From NCBI RefSeq assembly GCF_012927205.1, contig NZ_JABBGC010000003.1, positions 1,116,001 to 1,180,000 of the forward strand: a DNA stretch of 64,000 nucleotides, given 5' to 3'. A program made the translations under genes and the position numbers. Positions 34,910 to 43,413 of the stretch are shown here, piece by piece. Below the pieces are notes generated by a model that was given only the letters and a program-made list of their open reading frames with translations, was not told the DNA's origin and did no database searches. Positions within the stretch are counted from its first letter, which is position 1. Each line of letters opens with the position of its first letter. The DNA comes from Chitinophaga fulva (GTDB lineage Bacteria > Bacteroidota > Bacteroidia > Chitinophagales > Chitinophagaceae).

Positions 34910-37900
34910 TTAAAATGCGTAGGATAAGGATAGAATAAAATACCGGCCGGGATTATAACTGTTGAAGATGTTATCTCCCTTGTATACTAATTTTCCATCC
35001 CGGCCTAAGACCTGTTTTTCTTTATCATACCGCTGATCACGCCCATAATCTTCCACAATGCGCACCGGTTCAGCCAGCAGATTCTGTATACTGAATTTTG
35101 CCTGTAACGATTTTACGATACGTTGGGTAACTGACAAATCGAGTAAATGACGGGGAACTTCCAACAGGTCAGGGCGTATCCGCTTCGCATAGTCTTCATA
35201 CTTCGGGCTGATGAACACACTTTTAGTATAGATACGGGGCCCGCTTACATTATATACCAATCCAATTTTAGTTCCCCATCCTGGATTCTCATAAAACATG
35301 CCTGCATTCAGCACATAGGGAGATTGTCCTTGTAACGGCGTACCGGATACCGTAGCAGTGTCCCAATAAATTTCGTTCTGGACCCTTTCTATCGTAGTGC
35401 TTTTAACCAATGTTCCATTGACCATTACGGAGAGGTTGCGGAACAACGCACCCGGTATAAAGCTCAGACTTTTTTTCACCTCCAGTTCCACACCATAAAT
35501 CTCGGCTGAAACAGCATTTCCAAAAGTGATGGTAGTATTATAATAACTATCATTGTACCGGGCGGTATTCACATCTTTACGGAATCTTTCAATCGGGTCT
35601 TTCAGGTGTTTATAAAACACACCAAGATTAAACACCTCATTATGTGCCCTGCTATTCGGATAGAACTCAAAACGAAGATCATAGTTATCGATGGTTGCCG
35701 TAACCGTCTTAGGGTTTCCCCAGATAAACTCATTGGATTGATAGTCATAGTCGTTGTAAGGCGTGATCTCCCTGAATTCCGGGCGATTCAGGGTACGTCC
35801 ATAACCGGCACGCACTACAAACAATGAATCAGGGCGGAAGGAGACATTGAAAGAAGGGAGTACCATTGTTTTACGCTTATCAACCGGTATGGATGCAATC
35901 ACTCCTGAGTATTCTATGGCTCCGGACAAATACTGGCGGTCATATTCCACCCTTACCCCTGCATTCAGCGTTAATTTATCACCCAATATTTTTCCATCAG
36001 CCATGGCGTAGAAGGCATTATTCTGCTCACTGGCGGTATAGGCATCAACTGGAGTGGTCAGATCATATATTTTCAGACCGGTATTGTCATCCCGGAAATT
36101 AGCGGTATTCCACAACTTCGGTAAGTCCTGCTGGCGATAGGACTGGATGTTCCAGTCGTTATGTCCCCAATCATTAAGCCAGCCCATCTCCGGATCGTTG
36201 TTAGGCTGCACAAACATATTTCCCGCAGACAGTCCGCCGCGGTTAACCCAAAACACACGCCTTCCCACCTGCCTCAATTTATATAACTGAAAGGTACCTG
36301 CTTTCAGCGTGAACTTAGGGTGTAGCTGCCAGGTGTAATCCACAGACGCATTGTATACATTTTCCTGGTTGCGGATAAACAATCGGGCCATCATACCGCC
36401 GAATCCCGTTACAGGAGAGGTAAAACCATAATCTTCCGCTTCTATAGCAGTAGGCCGGCGGTAGAAATGCATGATCCGCAGATCCGGTACGTCCTGCCTG
36501 TCAAACGTATAACTCAGGTTCCAGTTAATGTCATGTTTCCCACTGGCGCCCAGCGTGTGTTTACCCATAAGATTGCCGGCATACAGCATACGCTGCTGGA
36601 ATGACAATATGATATCCCGGTTGATTCCATATTTCTTCCATATTTCTTCCGGTGAATTGCCATGGCTGTTATTGATAGATGTTAACCGGCGGCCTTCATT
36701 CACAAAAAAGTTATTGAACGAAAACTGATGTTTGTCATTCAGCTTAAGCGTCAGGTTCTCCATCACATTGATTTTGCCAATTTCTGTGGTCTGACGGCTG
36801 TTCATAACGATATTTTTGTCAGCATCATTTTGCACGCTGGTGGTATCCACAGGTCCGTTATAAGCATTGGTATTACCCAGCTGACGGTAATTGTCATAAA
36901 ACTTCGTCTCTTTGGTATAGGTCACTGAGGTCAGGTTGTACAACTGTTTTTTGCCACCCAGCTGGTAGGCATCATAGTAATTCAGAAAGAACTGCAGATC
37001 AGGGCTGCTTTTCCGGGAACCGTAAGCTAAAACAGGAGAGAACTCCTTTACCATGTCAGCCTGTGTTACACTTGTTTTTGTCTGGCTGGAATTAAAATAA
37101 TCCGGTGAAAAGGATGGCAGTTTACGGGAACCATCATCGAAACCAAGAAAGTCATACTTCCCTCCGTTGTAGCTATTGATATCAGTGAAAGTAGATCCCG
37201 GGCGGTGCGCTATCTGCACGCCTACGTCCAGGTGTCTTACCGGCATGGCATTTTTGGTATAAATCTTCACACCGGCACCGGCGTAATCGGCAGCCAGGTC
37301 CGCTACCGGAGACTTATACACGAGGATACGGTCAATGATACTGCTGGGCAACAAATCATACGCAAAGGCTTTGCTATATAACTCTGTAGCGGGCGCAATG
37401 CTTCCATTCAGATAGGTAAGGTTATAGCGTTCATTCATACCACGCACTACAATAAAACGATCGTCCATCACGGTAACACCGGAGATACGTTTCACTACTT
37501 CCGCCGCGTTCCTGTCAGCCGTTTTGCTGATCATTTCATTGGAGATACCAGATACCACGCCGGTAGCACCACGGATTTCCTGCAGCAACTGCCGCTCCGT
37601 ATTATGCGTAACCGCCCTTACTTTACGGGGACCGGCGTCTACGACTACTTCTTTCAGCGAGCCTCCTGCCTGTAACTTGATGTCATAGCTTCTTTCTTTA
37701 TTTTCATCCACCGCAATGCGGCTCAGTACATCCCGCTTATAACCTACATAACTGATAACGATGTCATAATTACCTGCGGGAACATTCTCCAATCGGTAAA
37801 ATCCTTTTTCATCGGTCACCACGCCGTAGGTTGTTCCTGCCAGCTGCACAGTGGCGCCGATCAGCGGTTGGGAGGTTTCAAAATCCACTACCCTTCCCTT

Positions 37901-38281
37901 CAGCGCGCCTTTGGCGCCGGGCTTGTGATAGGCCGGGTTAGGGCGCAGATAGATCATATTTCCCTTTATCAGGTAATTCAGCGGGCTGCCCTGGAAAAGT
38001 TGTTCCAGCACCTGTGTGATAGTGACATTGTTCAATGACAGTGTAACATTTTTACCATAGTCGCGTGCGCTGCCGGCTGTATAGGAAAAAGCATAGCCGG
38101 ACAATTTTTCCAGTCCTGCGCTCACTTCCTGTAAGGTGGCATTTTTGAAATTCACATTTAGTTTCTTGTTGATGTCCTGTGCTGTCAGGCTGAGACCTGT
38201 AAGGGTACAAGTCAGCAGCAACACCATGTGGTAGATGCACCGGACCACCACATGACTGGCGATGGTTCGCTTTTTTTTCAT
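34910..38281 (-). CDS. STN-containing TonB-dependent receptor without a SusD partner
   Basis: 1123 residues. A signal peptide ends near Leu-Thr-Ala-Gln. It then has an STN domain (INKKLNVNFKNATLQEVSAGLEKLSGYAFSY), a carboxypeptidase-regulatory-like domain (GRVVDFETSQPLIGATVQLAGTTYGVVTDEKGFYRLENVPAGNYDIVISYVGYK), a plug with GATGVVSGISNEMISKTADRNAAEVVKRISGVTVMDDRFIVVRGMNERYN, and a barrel ending in LSLSYAF. The plug is closer to the outer-membrane receptors with an RGMNERY motif than to SusC. The STN domain fits the FecR/sigma pair encoded upstream, so it likely signals ligand binding. Downstream are two lipoproteins rather than SusD. The ligand is unknown; proximity to the lanthipeptide operon may be coincidence. 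Confidence 0.93.
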   Translation of the reverse strand: MKKKRTIASHVVVRCIYHMVLLLTCTLTGLSLTAQDINKKLNVNFKNATLQEVSAGLEKLSGYAFSYTAGSARDYGKNVTLSLNNVTITQVLEQLFQGSPLNYLIKGNMIYLRPNPAYHKPGAKGALKGRVVDFETSQPLIGATVQLAGTTYGVVTDEKGFYRLENVPAGNYDIVISYVGYKRDVLSRIAVDENKERSYDIKLQAGGSLKEVVVDAGPRKVRAVTHNTERQLLQEIRGATGVVSGISNEMISKTADRNAAEVVKRISGVTVMDDRFIVVRGMNERYNLTYLNGSIAPATELYSKAFAYDLLPSSIIDRILVYKSPVADLAADYAGAGVKIYTKNAMPVRHLDVGVQIAHRPGSTFTDINSYNGGKYDFLGFDDGSRKLPSFSPDYFNSSQTKTSVTQADMVKEFSPVLAYGSRKSSPDLQFFLNYYDAYQLGGKKQLYNLTSVTYTKETKFYDNYRQLGNTNAYNGPVDTTSVQNDADKNIVMNSRQTTEIGKINVMENLTLKLNDKHQFSFNNFFVNEGRRLTSINNSHGNSPEEIWKKYGINRDIILSFQQRMLYAGNLMGKHTLGASGKHDINWNLSYTFDRQDVPDLRIMHFYRRPTAIEAEDYGFTSPVTGFGGMMARLFIRNQENVYNASVDYTWQLHPKFTLKAGTFQLYKLRQVGRRVFWVNRGGLSAGNMFVQPNNDPEMGWLNDWGHNDWNIQSYRQQDLPKLWNTANFRDDNTGLKIYDLTTPVDAYTASEQNNAFYAMADGKILGDKLTLNAGVRVEYDRQYLSGAIEYSGVIASIPVDKRKTMVLPSFNVSFRPDSLFVVRAGYGRTLNRPEFREITPYNDYDYQSNEFIWGNPKTVTATIDNYDLRFEFYPNSRAHNEVFNLGVFYKHLKDPIERFRKDVNTARYNDSYYNTTITFGNAVSAEIYGVELEVKKSLSFIPGALFRNLSVMVNGTLVKSTTIERVQNEIYWDTATVSGTPLQGQSPYVLNAGMFYENPGWGTKIGLVYNVSGPRIYTKSVFISPKYEDYAKRIRPDLLEVPRHLLDLSVTQRIVKSLQAKFSIQNLLAEPVRIVEDYGRDQRYDKEKQVLGRDGKLVYKGDNIFNSYNPGRYFILSLSYAF

Positions 38282-38356
38282 ACTTTTAATGACTGTTTGA
38301 TGGTTATGACAATGGCCATATGGATTGCCCTCCCGTGGCCTTTAGTGACTGTCTTT

Positions 38357-38384
38357 ATCCGTTCCGTCTCATCATGGAACGGAT
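38357..38384. other. hairpin in the fecR-receptor gap
   Basis: A 9-bp perfect inverted repeat, ATCCGTTCC (38357-38365) and GGAACGGAT (38376-38384), with a 10-nt loop, directly after the fecR stop. Only the plus strand has a following T-run, although the flanking genes are on the minus strand, so it is not a terminator for them. The position matches the hairpin at 12686-12710 in the other sigma/FecR locus. Confidence 0.55.
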
Positions 38385-38387
38385 TTT

Positions 38388-39389
38388 TTATTTCGTCCTG
38401 CTGATTTTCACCACATTTCCTTCCTGTTTGCAGTGTACCATGGCGGTCAGCGATAAGATATTCAGCGCTTCGTGCAGGGGAACATTTCTGAAGGTGGTGA
38501 TCATGGAAATGTCCGCCAAATCCGGTTGTACAAAACGGATCGTGACACCATAAAATCTTTCCAGTTCAGCAGCGACTTCCCGCAGCGGCTGGTTCCTGAA
38601 TACCAGTACGCCTTCCCGCCAGCTGCCTATCTGCGCTTCATGCTCCAGCAATGTTCTTTTGGTGGCGCCCGTGTATATATTGTAGCGCAATTGTTGCAAG
38701 CGGGTGAGACTGGCCAACTGGTGAGAAGGGCTTACCACATCCACCATACCTTCCGCCACGGCTATGCTGATTTCCGGTTGATTTTTCAGAAAACGGATAT
38801 TAAAAGCGGTACCTACATCGACCGTGGTAATCTTACCGGTCGTTACTTTAAACGGTGTGGTATCATGCTTCACCATAAAATAGGCTTCCCCTTCCAGGAA
38901 CAGCTGACGGTGATTGTTGCCATAACCAGCGGGGTAGCGAAGTTTACTACCTCCGGCGAGATATACGATAGAACTATCCGGGAGTAATATGCGGGACCTT
39001 TTGCCTGGCGGGTTTTCCAGCAGCGTCCACTGACCGGCGACCTTGGACACCTTTGATGGCGTGCTATACCAATGGTAGGCAGCAGCACCGGATACTAACA
39101 ACAGGGTCACGGCAGCGGCTACACGTCGCCAGCCAGCCCACAGGCTGCGGACCGGTGTTGTCTGATGCGTTTTGGCTAAAAACAGCTGATAGCGGTCCTG
39201 TAACGAAGACGTTGCAACGTGCTGCTCCGCCTGTATCTGTTGCCATTCCGCAGCCATCAGGCTTTGTATGCTTTCCGTATAGGCCTTATCGGTAAGGTAC
39301 TGCTGAATGATGAGCAATTGCTCTTTGGTACATTCCCCATCCAGATATTGTTTGAACAATGCCTGGTCTGCTGCTTTCTGCTGTGACAT
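38388..39389 (-). CDS. FecR-family anti-sigma factor (second locus)
   Basis: 333 residues from the ATG at 39389 (MSQQKAADQALFKQYLDGECT), the usual beginning of the family; a 13-residue longer form from 39428 is possible. One membrane helix lies near residues 88-108 (VAAAVTLLLVSGAAAYHW). The periplasmic FecR domain carries WTLLENPPGKRSRILLPDSSIVYLAGGSKLRYPAGYGNNHRQLFLEGEAYFMVKHDTTPFKVTTGKITTVDVGTAFNIRF. The C-terminal DUF4974-like domain is FYGVTIRFVQPDLADISMITTFRNVPLHEALNILSLTAMVHCKQEGNVVKI. It should restrain the ECF sigma factor encoded 44-83 nt upstream and respond to the STN receptor downstream. Confidence 0.93.
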   Translation of the reverse strand: MSQQKAADQALFKQYLDGECTKEQLLIIQQYLTDKAYTESIQSLMAAEWQQIQAEQHVATSSLQDRYQLFLAKTHQTTPVRSLWAGWRRVAAAVTLLLVSGAAAYHWYSTPSKVSKVAGQWTLLENPPGKRSRILLPDSSIVYLAGGSKLRYPAGYGNNHRQLFLEGEAYFMVKHDTTPFKVTTGKITTVDVGTAFNIRFLKNQPEISIAVAEGMVDVVSPSHQLASLTRLQQLRYNIYTGATKRTLLEHEAQIGSWREGVLVFRNQPLREVAAELERFYGVTIRFVQPDLADISMITTFRNVPLHEALNILSLTAMVHCKQEGNVVKISRTK

Positions 39390-39471
39390 GCCGGTAGTAA
39401 TTGAATACACTGGTGCATACGCAGGCATAGGTCTTTTCCCCCATTGGGTAACAATTTGTTAACACTACCTG

Positions 39472-40020
39472 TCAGAGGATAACGCTGTTCAGGTAGCGCA
39501 TCATGGCTTCCCGCAGGTGTTTGAGGGCGCTGGCCATTTGATTTTCTACTGTTTTGGGAGATAATTGCAGTTGTTCCGCGATCTGGCGGTAGCTCAAATT
39601 TTCCTGCCGGTGCAACAGGAATATACGACGGCGCTGCCGGGGCAAAGCAGCAAGGCTTTGCTGGTACACATGTTCCAGCTCTTTGTATACAAGTGAGTCT
39701 AAGCCCGATTCCGCAGGGGTTTGTGCGGCCTCGTCCAGCGACAATAAGCTGTCTACTTTTTTTCGCCACGCACTGATCAGCAGATTACGGGCGATGGTGA
39801 ACATATAATTTTCAAAGGTCTCTGCCTGGATGTCTTTCCGTTTCTCCCATACCTTATACAAAACATCCATCACCATCTCCTCCGCCCATTCATGGTCCTT
39901 GATGAAACGGACAATGTATTTATATAAACGGGGATGGTAATGGAAAAAAATGGCTTCGTATTGTGTGTGATCACCTTGCAGCCAGGAAGCTATGTTCTGC
40001 TGAATATCTTGTTGCGGCAC
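39472..40020 (-). CDS. ECF-type RNA polymerase sigma factor (FecI-like, second locus)
   Basis: 182 residues from a GTG start (no ATG is available). Region 2 is seen in YEAIFFHYHPRLYKYIVRFIKDHEWAEEMVMDVLYKVWEKRKDI, with the TIARN motif following. Region 4 is in LPRQRRRIFLLHRQENLSYRQIAEQLQLSPKTVENQMASALKHLREAM. It should activate the receptor operon downstream once FecR is released by ligand binding to the STN receptor. It is the first gene of its run; the gene upstream on the same strand is separated by a terminator at 40122-40156. Confidence 0.92.
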   Translation of the reverse strand: MPQQDIQQNIASWLQGDHTQYEAIFFHYHPRLYKYIVRFIKDHEWAEEMVMDVLYKVWEKRKDIQAETFENYMFTIARNLLISAWRKKVDSLLSLDEAAQTPAESGLDSLVYKELEHVYQQSLAALPRQRRRIFLLHRQENLSYRQIAEQLQLSPKTVENQMASALKHLREAMMRYLNSVIL

Positions 40021-40121
40021 GAAAGACCTGGTTTAATGCGCTAAATTAGAATGATTTGAGCAGATGCACTGACAGGGGTGTGTTACCAATATATGAATTT
40101 GTAGGAGCGGTTAGTCCGCAC

Positions 40122-40156
40122 AAAAAAGAGGGTGCCGATAGCAACGGACACCCTCT
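40122..40156 (-). terminator. rho-independent terminator after the PQQ-propeller gene
   Basis: On the minus strand an 8-bp stem (AGAGGGTG/CACCCTCT) is followed by six T. It lies 17 nt after the stop of the propeller gene. Confidence 0.8.
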
Positions 40157-40172
40157 CTTCTCTACTGCAACT

Positions 40173-41435
40173 TTATTTCAGTTCAACGGCATACAACCGG
40201 CCACTGGCCGTAACCGCGTATACAATATTACCTTCTATCACAGGTGCTGTCGCAAACGGTTCCAGTTCATACAACTTGTTCATAACAGCCACCGTAGTGG
40301 AAAACAACCCCGGGTCAGCACCTGCGGCCAGATGCCGGAAGCGGATACGGCCGGTACTGTCCAGGTGCTGTGCGGCCAGTTGTTTCCGGCCGGGCGTATC
40401 AAAACTATCTACCTGTTGAGGTTTGTTTGTATTCATCAGGAAAAGCCTGCCGGTGAAATCGCCATAGCACAATGCTTTACCTGACAATGCCGGTGCGCTG
40501 AAAACATAACCACCACCTTTGTGACGATGCAGTTCTTTCCCGGTGGCGGCATCCAGGCCTACCATCAGGTAACTGTCGGACGTGCCCACATATACGTGCC
40601 CGTTAGCCACCGTAGCAGCGCCTACAATCCAGGCATCGCCGGCGCTGTACTCCCATTGTTTGTTACCGGTACGGAGGTCCAGCGCATACAACCGGGCATC
40701 CCTGGCACCGATATATACCTTGTTGCCGGTGACCACGGGTGCTGCCTGTATTCCTTCCAGCACGTGGTGATACGTCAGGTCCTCCCTTGTTTTGAACTTC
40801 CACAGCAGTTTACCCGAAGCTGCCTCCAACGCATATACGTAAGTGTCCCAGCTGCCGGCGAGCACGATACCCTGCGCACAGGCAGCGCCGCCATGCACCG
40901 GTCCGTTGGTTTTGAATTTCCAGCGCAGCTTCCCGGTGGATTTATTGAGAGCGTAGATACAGCTGTCGCTGCTGCCGAAGTAAACAGAAGCTCCATCCGT
41001 GGCGGGAGTAGACAGATAAAGATCATACTGGTCTTCCATGTACATCGTGTCGGGCATCATGGCCCATAGTCCTTTGGCGCCGATCATGCGCTCGCCGCCG
41101 GTACGGAACTTCCAAACCTCTTTCCCGGTACGTGCATCGAAGGCGTAATAGTGGCCGTCATAACTACCGGCAAAGACAGTGCTGCCGGATACGGTCAGAC
41201 CGGTAGCGATCCCCTTTTCTACCGCAGCAGTCCATTTTAGGGCGCCCGTCTTCTTTTCGATCGCATGCAGGCGGCCGTTCATCCCGGCTACGAGAATGGA
41301 TTCACCATAGATAGCGGGGGTAGCAAAAACCTTATCATCTACCTTAAAAAGCTGACGGGAGGTACCAAATTGATGTTGGGCAAGCATGACATGGCTCGCC
41401 ATCATAAGCAGAAAAACCGTTAAACAATATTTCAT
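40173..41435 (-). CDS. exported PQQ-like beta-propeller repeat protein
   Basis: A 420-residue protein with a signal peptide ending Val-Met-Leu-Ala-Gln. It is built of about seven or eight blades with the repeated pattern TGxxxWxF/Y, for example GALKWTAAV, GKEVWKFRTG, GKLRWKFKTNGPVHG, GKLLWKFKTRED, GNKQWEYSAGD and GKELHRHKGGG, with GDSKVYIGARDARLYALD-type strands between them. This is the PQQ-binding/BamB-like beta-propeller family. It has no enzyme domain, so it is probably a scaffold or a cofactor-free propeller in the periplasm. It is a single gene ending in its own terminator, and I cannot assign a process. Confidence 0.85.
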   Translation of the reverse strand: MKYCLTVFLLMMASHVMLAQHQFGTSRQLFKVDDKVFATPAIYGESILVAGMNGRLHAIEKKTGALKWTAAVEKGIATGLTVSGSTVFAGSYDGHYYAFDARTGKEVWKFRTGGERMIGAKGLWAMMPDTMYMEDQYDLYLSTPATDGASVYFGSSDSCIYALNKSTGKLRWKFKTNGPVHGGAACAQGIVLAGSWDTYVYALEAASGKLLWKFKTREDLTYHHVLEGIQAAPVVTGNKVYIGARDARLYALDLRTGNKQWEYSAGDAWIVGAATVANGHVYVGTSDSYLMVGLDAATGKELHRHKGGGYVFSAPALSGKALCYGDFTGRLFLMNTNKPQQVDSFDTPGRKQLAAQHLDSTGRIRFRHLAAGADPGLFSTTVAVMNKLYELEPFATAPVIEGNIVYAVTASGRLYAVELK

Positions 41436-41523
41436 CAGGTTGTAGGTTGTGTTTATAAAACCGTAATAAGTACAGATTATCGGGGATTAAAATAACTAAA
41501 TCCGTCAATTAAACGGTTATCGT

Positions 41524-41531
41524 TAAATTTG
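41524..41531 (+). promoter_or_regulatory. -7 box of the CHMI-type gene
   Basis: TAAATTTG matches TAnnTTTG exactly. It ends 23 nt before the ATG at 41555 and only 14 nt before the alternative ATG at 41546. No -33 TTTG was found at the right distance. Confidence 0.6.
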
Positions 41532-41554
41532 AAGACCACTAAATCATGCTGCAT

Positions 41555-41938
41555 ATGCCCCATTTCGTGATAGAATGCTCCCAAAATGTACTGGACATGC
41601 AACCGGCGGAAGTTATCATGGACACCGTTTACCGGGCGGCAGAATCGACCGGCCTTTTTGCTGAAAATGATATCAAGGTACGGTTACAGCCCTACGAACT
41701 TTACAAGCTGGGAACAGGCAAAAACAGCTTCCTGCACATTTTTGGCAGCATCATGGGCGGGCGTACCACTGCTGAACAGGCCAACCTCTCCAGGACAATC
41801 ACCCGCCAGCTGGCGCCGTTACTGCCGGATGTTTCGTTTCTGTCTGTCAACATCGACGAGTTTGAGCGGGCCACTTACAGCAACAGATCGCTGATCGACC
41901 CGCGCAACACTACCGGTGATCGCTTTTTCCAGCAATAA
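41555..41938 (+). CDS. 5-carboxymethyl-2-hydroxymuconate isomerase-like tautomerase
   Basis: 127 residues. It matches the CHMI family of the tautomerase superfamily: PHFVIECSQNVLDMQPAEVIMDTVYRAAESTGLFAENDIKVRLQPYELYKLGTGKNSFLHIFGSIMGGRTTAEQANLSRTI. In this superfamily the catalytic base is the N-terminal Pro after removal of Met. I therefore choose the ATG at 41555, which gives Met-Pro-His-Phe, rather than the upstream ATG at 41546, which would bury the Pro. CHMI acts in homoprotocatechuate degradation, but no other gene of that pathway is in the window. It may serve another keto-enol isomerisation. Confidence 0.88.
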   Translation: MPHFVIECSQNVLDMQPAEVIMDTVYRAAESTGLFAENDIKVRLQPYELYKLGTGKNSFLHIFGSIMGGRTTAEQANLSRTITRQLAPLLPDVSFLSVNIDEFERATYSNRSLIDPRNTTGDRFFQQ

Positions 41939-41941
41939 AGA

Positions 41942-41975
41942 AAGGCCGGCTAAACAGCCAGCCTTGTCCATTTTT
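41942..41975. terminator. probable terminator between convergent genes
   Basis: A stem AAGGC-c-GGCT pairing with AGCC-a-GCCTT (one mismatch) around a 4-nt loop, followed 6 nt later by TTTTT on the plus strand. It lies between the stop of the tautomerase gene and the stop of the convergent SusD-like gene. Confidence 0.55.
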
Positions 41976-41979
41976 CCTT

Positions 41980-43392
41980 CTAGTTATTCGTATCCCACCA
42001 GACACGATCGTTGATGGTTGCCTTTTGATCTGGTTGTGGATTCGTCAGTTCTTCCACTGCCGGGTAAGGCCATCTTCTCGGAATACCTTTCGCGGTACTG
42101 CCGATGTATGGCTTCAGCTGCGGATACCCGGTACGCCGCCAGTCGTTGTACACTTCGGGCGACAGGAAATTAGCTATATACTTTTCAGTGATAATATGCT
42201 TTATGGCATTGGCAGCGTCAAGTGCCGGCCGTGAAGAGATGTATGCCGTCTGCGCTGCGGGCTCTACACCCAACATTGACATGTGCGCGGCAATAGCATC
42301 CCGGTAGATAGGTTCTGCTGCAGCTGCGCCCTGTTTGATGAACGTGGCTTCTGCCTTCAGGAACAGCGCCTCACTATAAGTAATGAGAAACAGCTTTGAG
42401 GTAGCACCGGCGTAAAAACTGTTGATAGTCGACAACGTATGCACATCAGACACCGGTGCATCGTTCACATTGCGGCCAACATACTCTCCGTTGTTGTTTT
42501 TAGCGGCGATGATCGATAACCGGGGGTCCTGGCGGGACTTCAGGGAATCTATGAATGACTGTCCCAGTACCACGCCTCCTGTAGCTGCCCTGTTAAGAAC
42601 ATACCATGGATTCGATGTGTTGCCGGTACCCGGATAAGGTACAGAAGCATTATCTGTGTTACCGCCGAAACCTTTTGCCAGCACGGCGAGTGCATTATCC
42701 GCCTGTTGAGCGGCAGTATGACCGGGCGCTTTCGTCAGCCGCAGATAATAGCGGGCTTTAAGGGTGTACACCAGTTTCCTCCATTGGGCCATATCACCCT
42801 GGTAAATAAAATCGTCTTCTCCGGGAGCGATCTTGCTCACTGGCTGGTCCATGTAATACAATGCGCTGTCAAGCGTCTGCTGGATAACATTATATATCGA
42901 TTCCTGGCTGTCGTACTTAGGCTTGGTCACCTGTGGCATTTTGAATGCCTCGGAATACGGGATGTTGTTCCACAAGTCGGTAGTGATGGCGAGATTGTAG
43001 GCAAACAATGTTTTGCCGATCGCTACGTACTGGTAACGCTTTGCAGCGGTGGCCTGATTGTTCATCAGGTATAGATTCTGAAATATGGTGGTATACAAGG
43101 CGCCGCCCCAGGCACTGTTCGCATCTACACTGGTCATAAAATAAGATTCCAGATTGGGCGACTGCTGGTTTAATGACAGGTGCTGCATCCAATAGGAAAT
43201 AACATTGGTATTGGAGTTGCTGGCACCGCCCATCACCTGGCTGGCGGTGGCTACTTCCACGGGAGACAGTATCAACGCTTCACTGACTTTCAGCGGATTA
43301 TTGGGATCATCGTTAATATCCAGGAATTTTTTACACCCGGTGGTCAGGAGCACTGCACAACCCATAAAGGCGAGTGTTCTAATTATTTTCAT
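41980..43392 (-). CDS. SusD/RagB-like lipoprotein (SusD_2-type)
   Basis: 470 residues with a lipoprotein signal ending Leu-Thr-Thr-Gly-Cys (Cys20). FLDINDDPNNPLKVSEALILSPVEVATASQVMGG after the anchor is the SusD_2-type opening, as in the first locus at 1152. It contains FKMPQVTKPKYDSQESIYNVIQQTLDSALYYM and the middle KLVYTLKARYYLRLTKAPGH helices of the family and ends PYPAVEELTNPQPDQKATINDRVWWDTNN. It is the partner of the SusC receptor encoded 21 nt upstream. No enzymes accompany this pair, so the ligand is unknown. Confidence 0.93.
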   Translation of the reverse strand: MKIIRTLAFMGCAVLLTTGCKKFLDINDDPNNPLKVSEALILSPVEVATASQVMGGASNSNTNVISYWMQHLSLNQQSPNLESYFMTSVDANSAWGGALYTTIFQNLYLMNNQATAAKRYQYVAIGKTLFAYNLAITTDLWNNIPYSEAFKMPQVTKPKYDSQESIYNVIQQTLDSALYYMDQPVSKIAPGEDDFIYQGDMAQWRKLVYTLKARYYLRLTKAPGHTAAQQADNALAVLAKGFGGNTDNASVPYPGTGNTSNPWYVLNRAATGGVVLGQSFIDSLKSRQDPRLSIIAAKNNNGEYVGRNVNDAPVSDVHTLSTINSFYAGATSKLFLITYSEALFLKAEATFIKQGAAAAEPIYRDAIAAHMSMLGVEPAAQTAYISSRPALDAANAIKHIITEKYIANFLSPEVYNDWRRTGYPQLKPYIGSTAKGIPRRWPYPAVEELTNPQPDQKATINDRVWWDTNN

Positions 43393-43413
43393 GTAGTTAG
43401 CTTTAAATATTCA

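Noticed and set aside
38357..38384. Terminator between fecR and the receptor gene
   Set aside because: The T-run is only on the plus strand; on the coding (minus) strand the hairpin has no U-tract.
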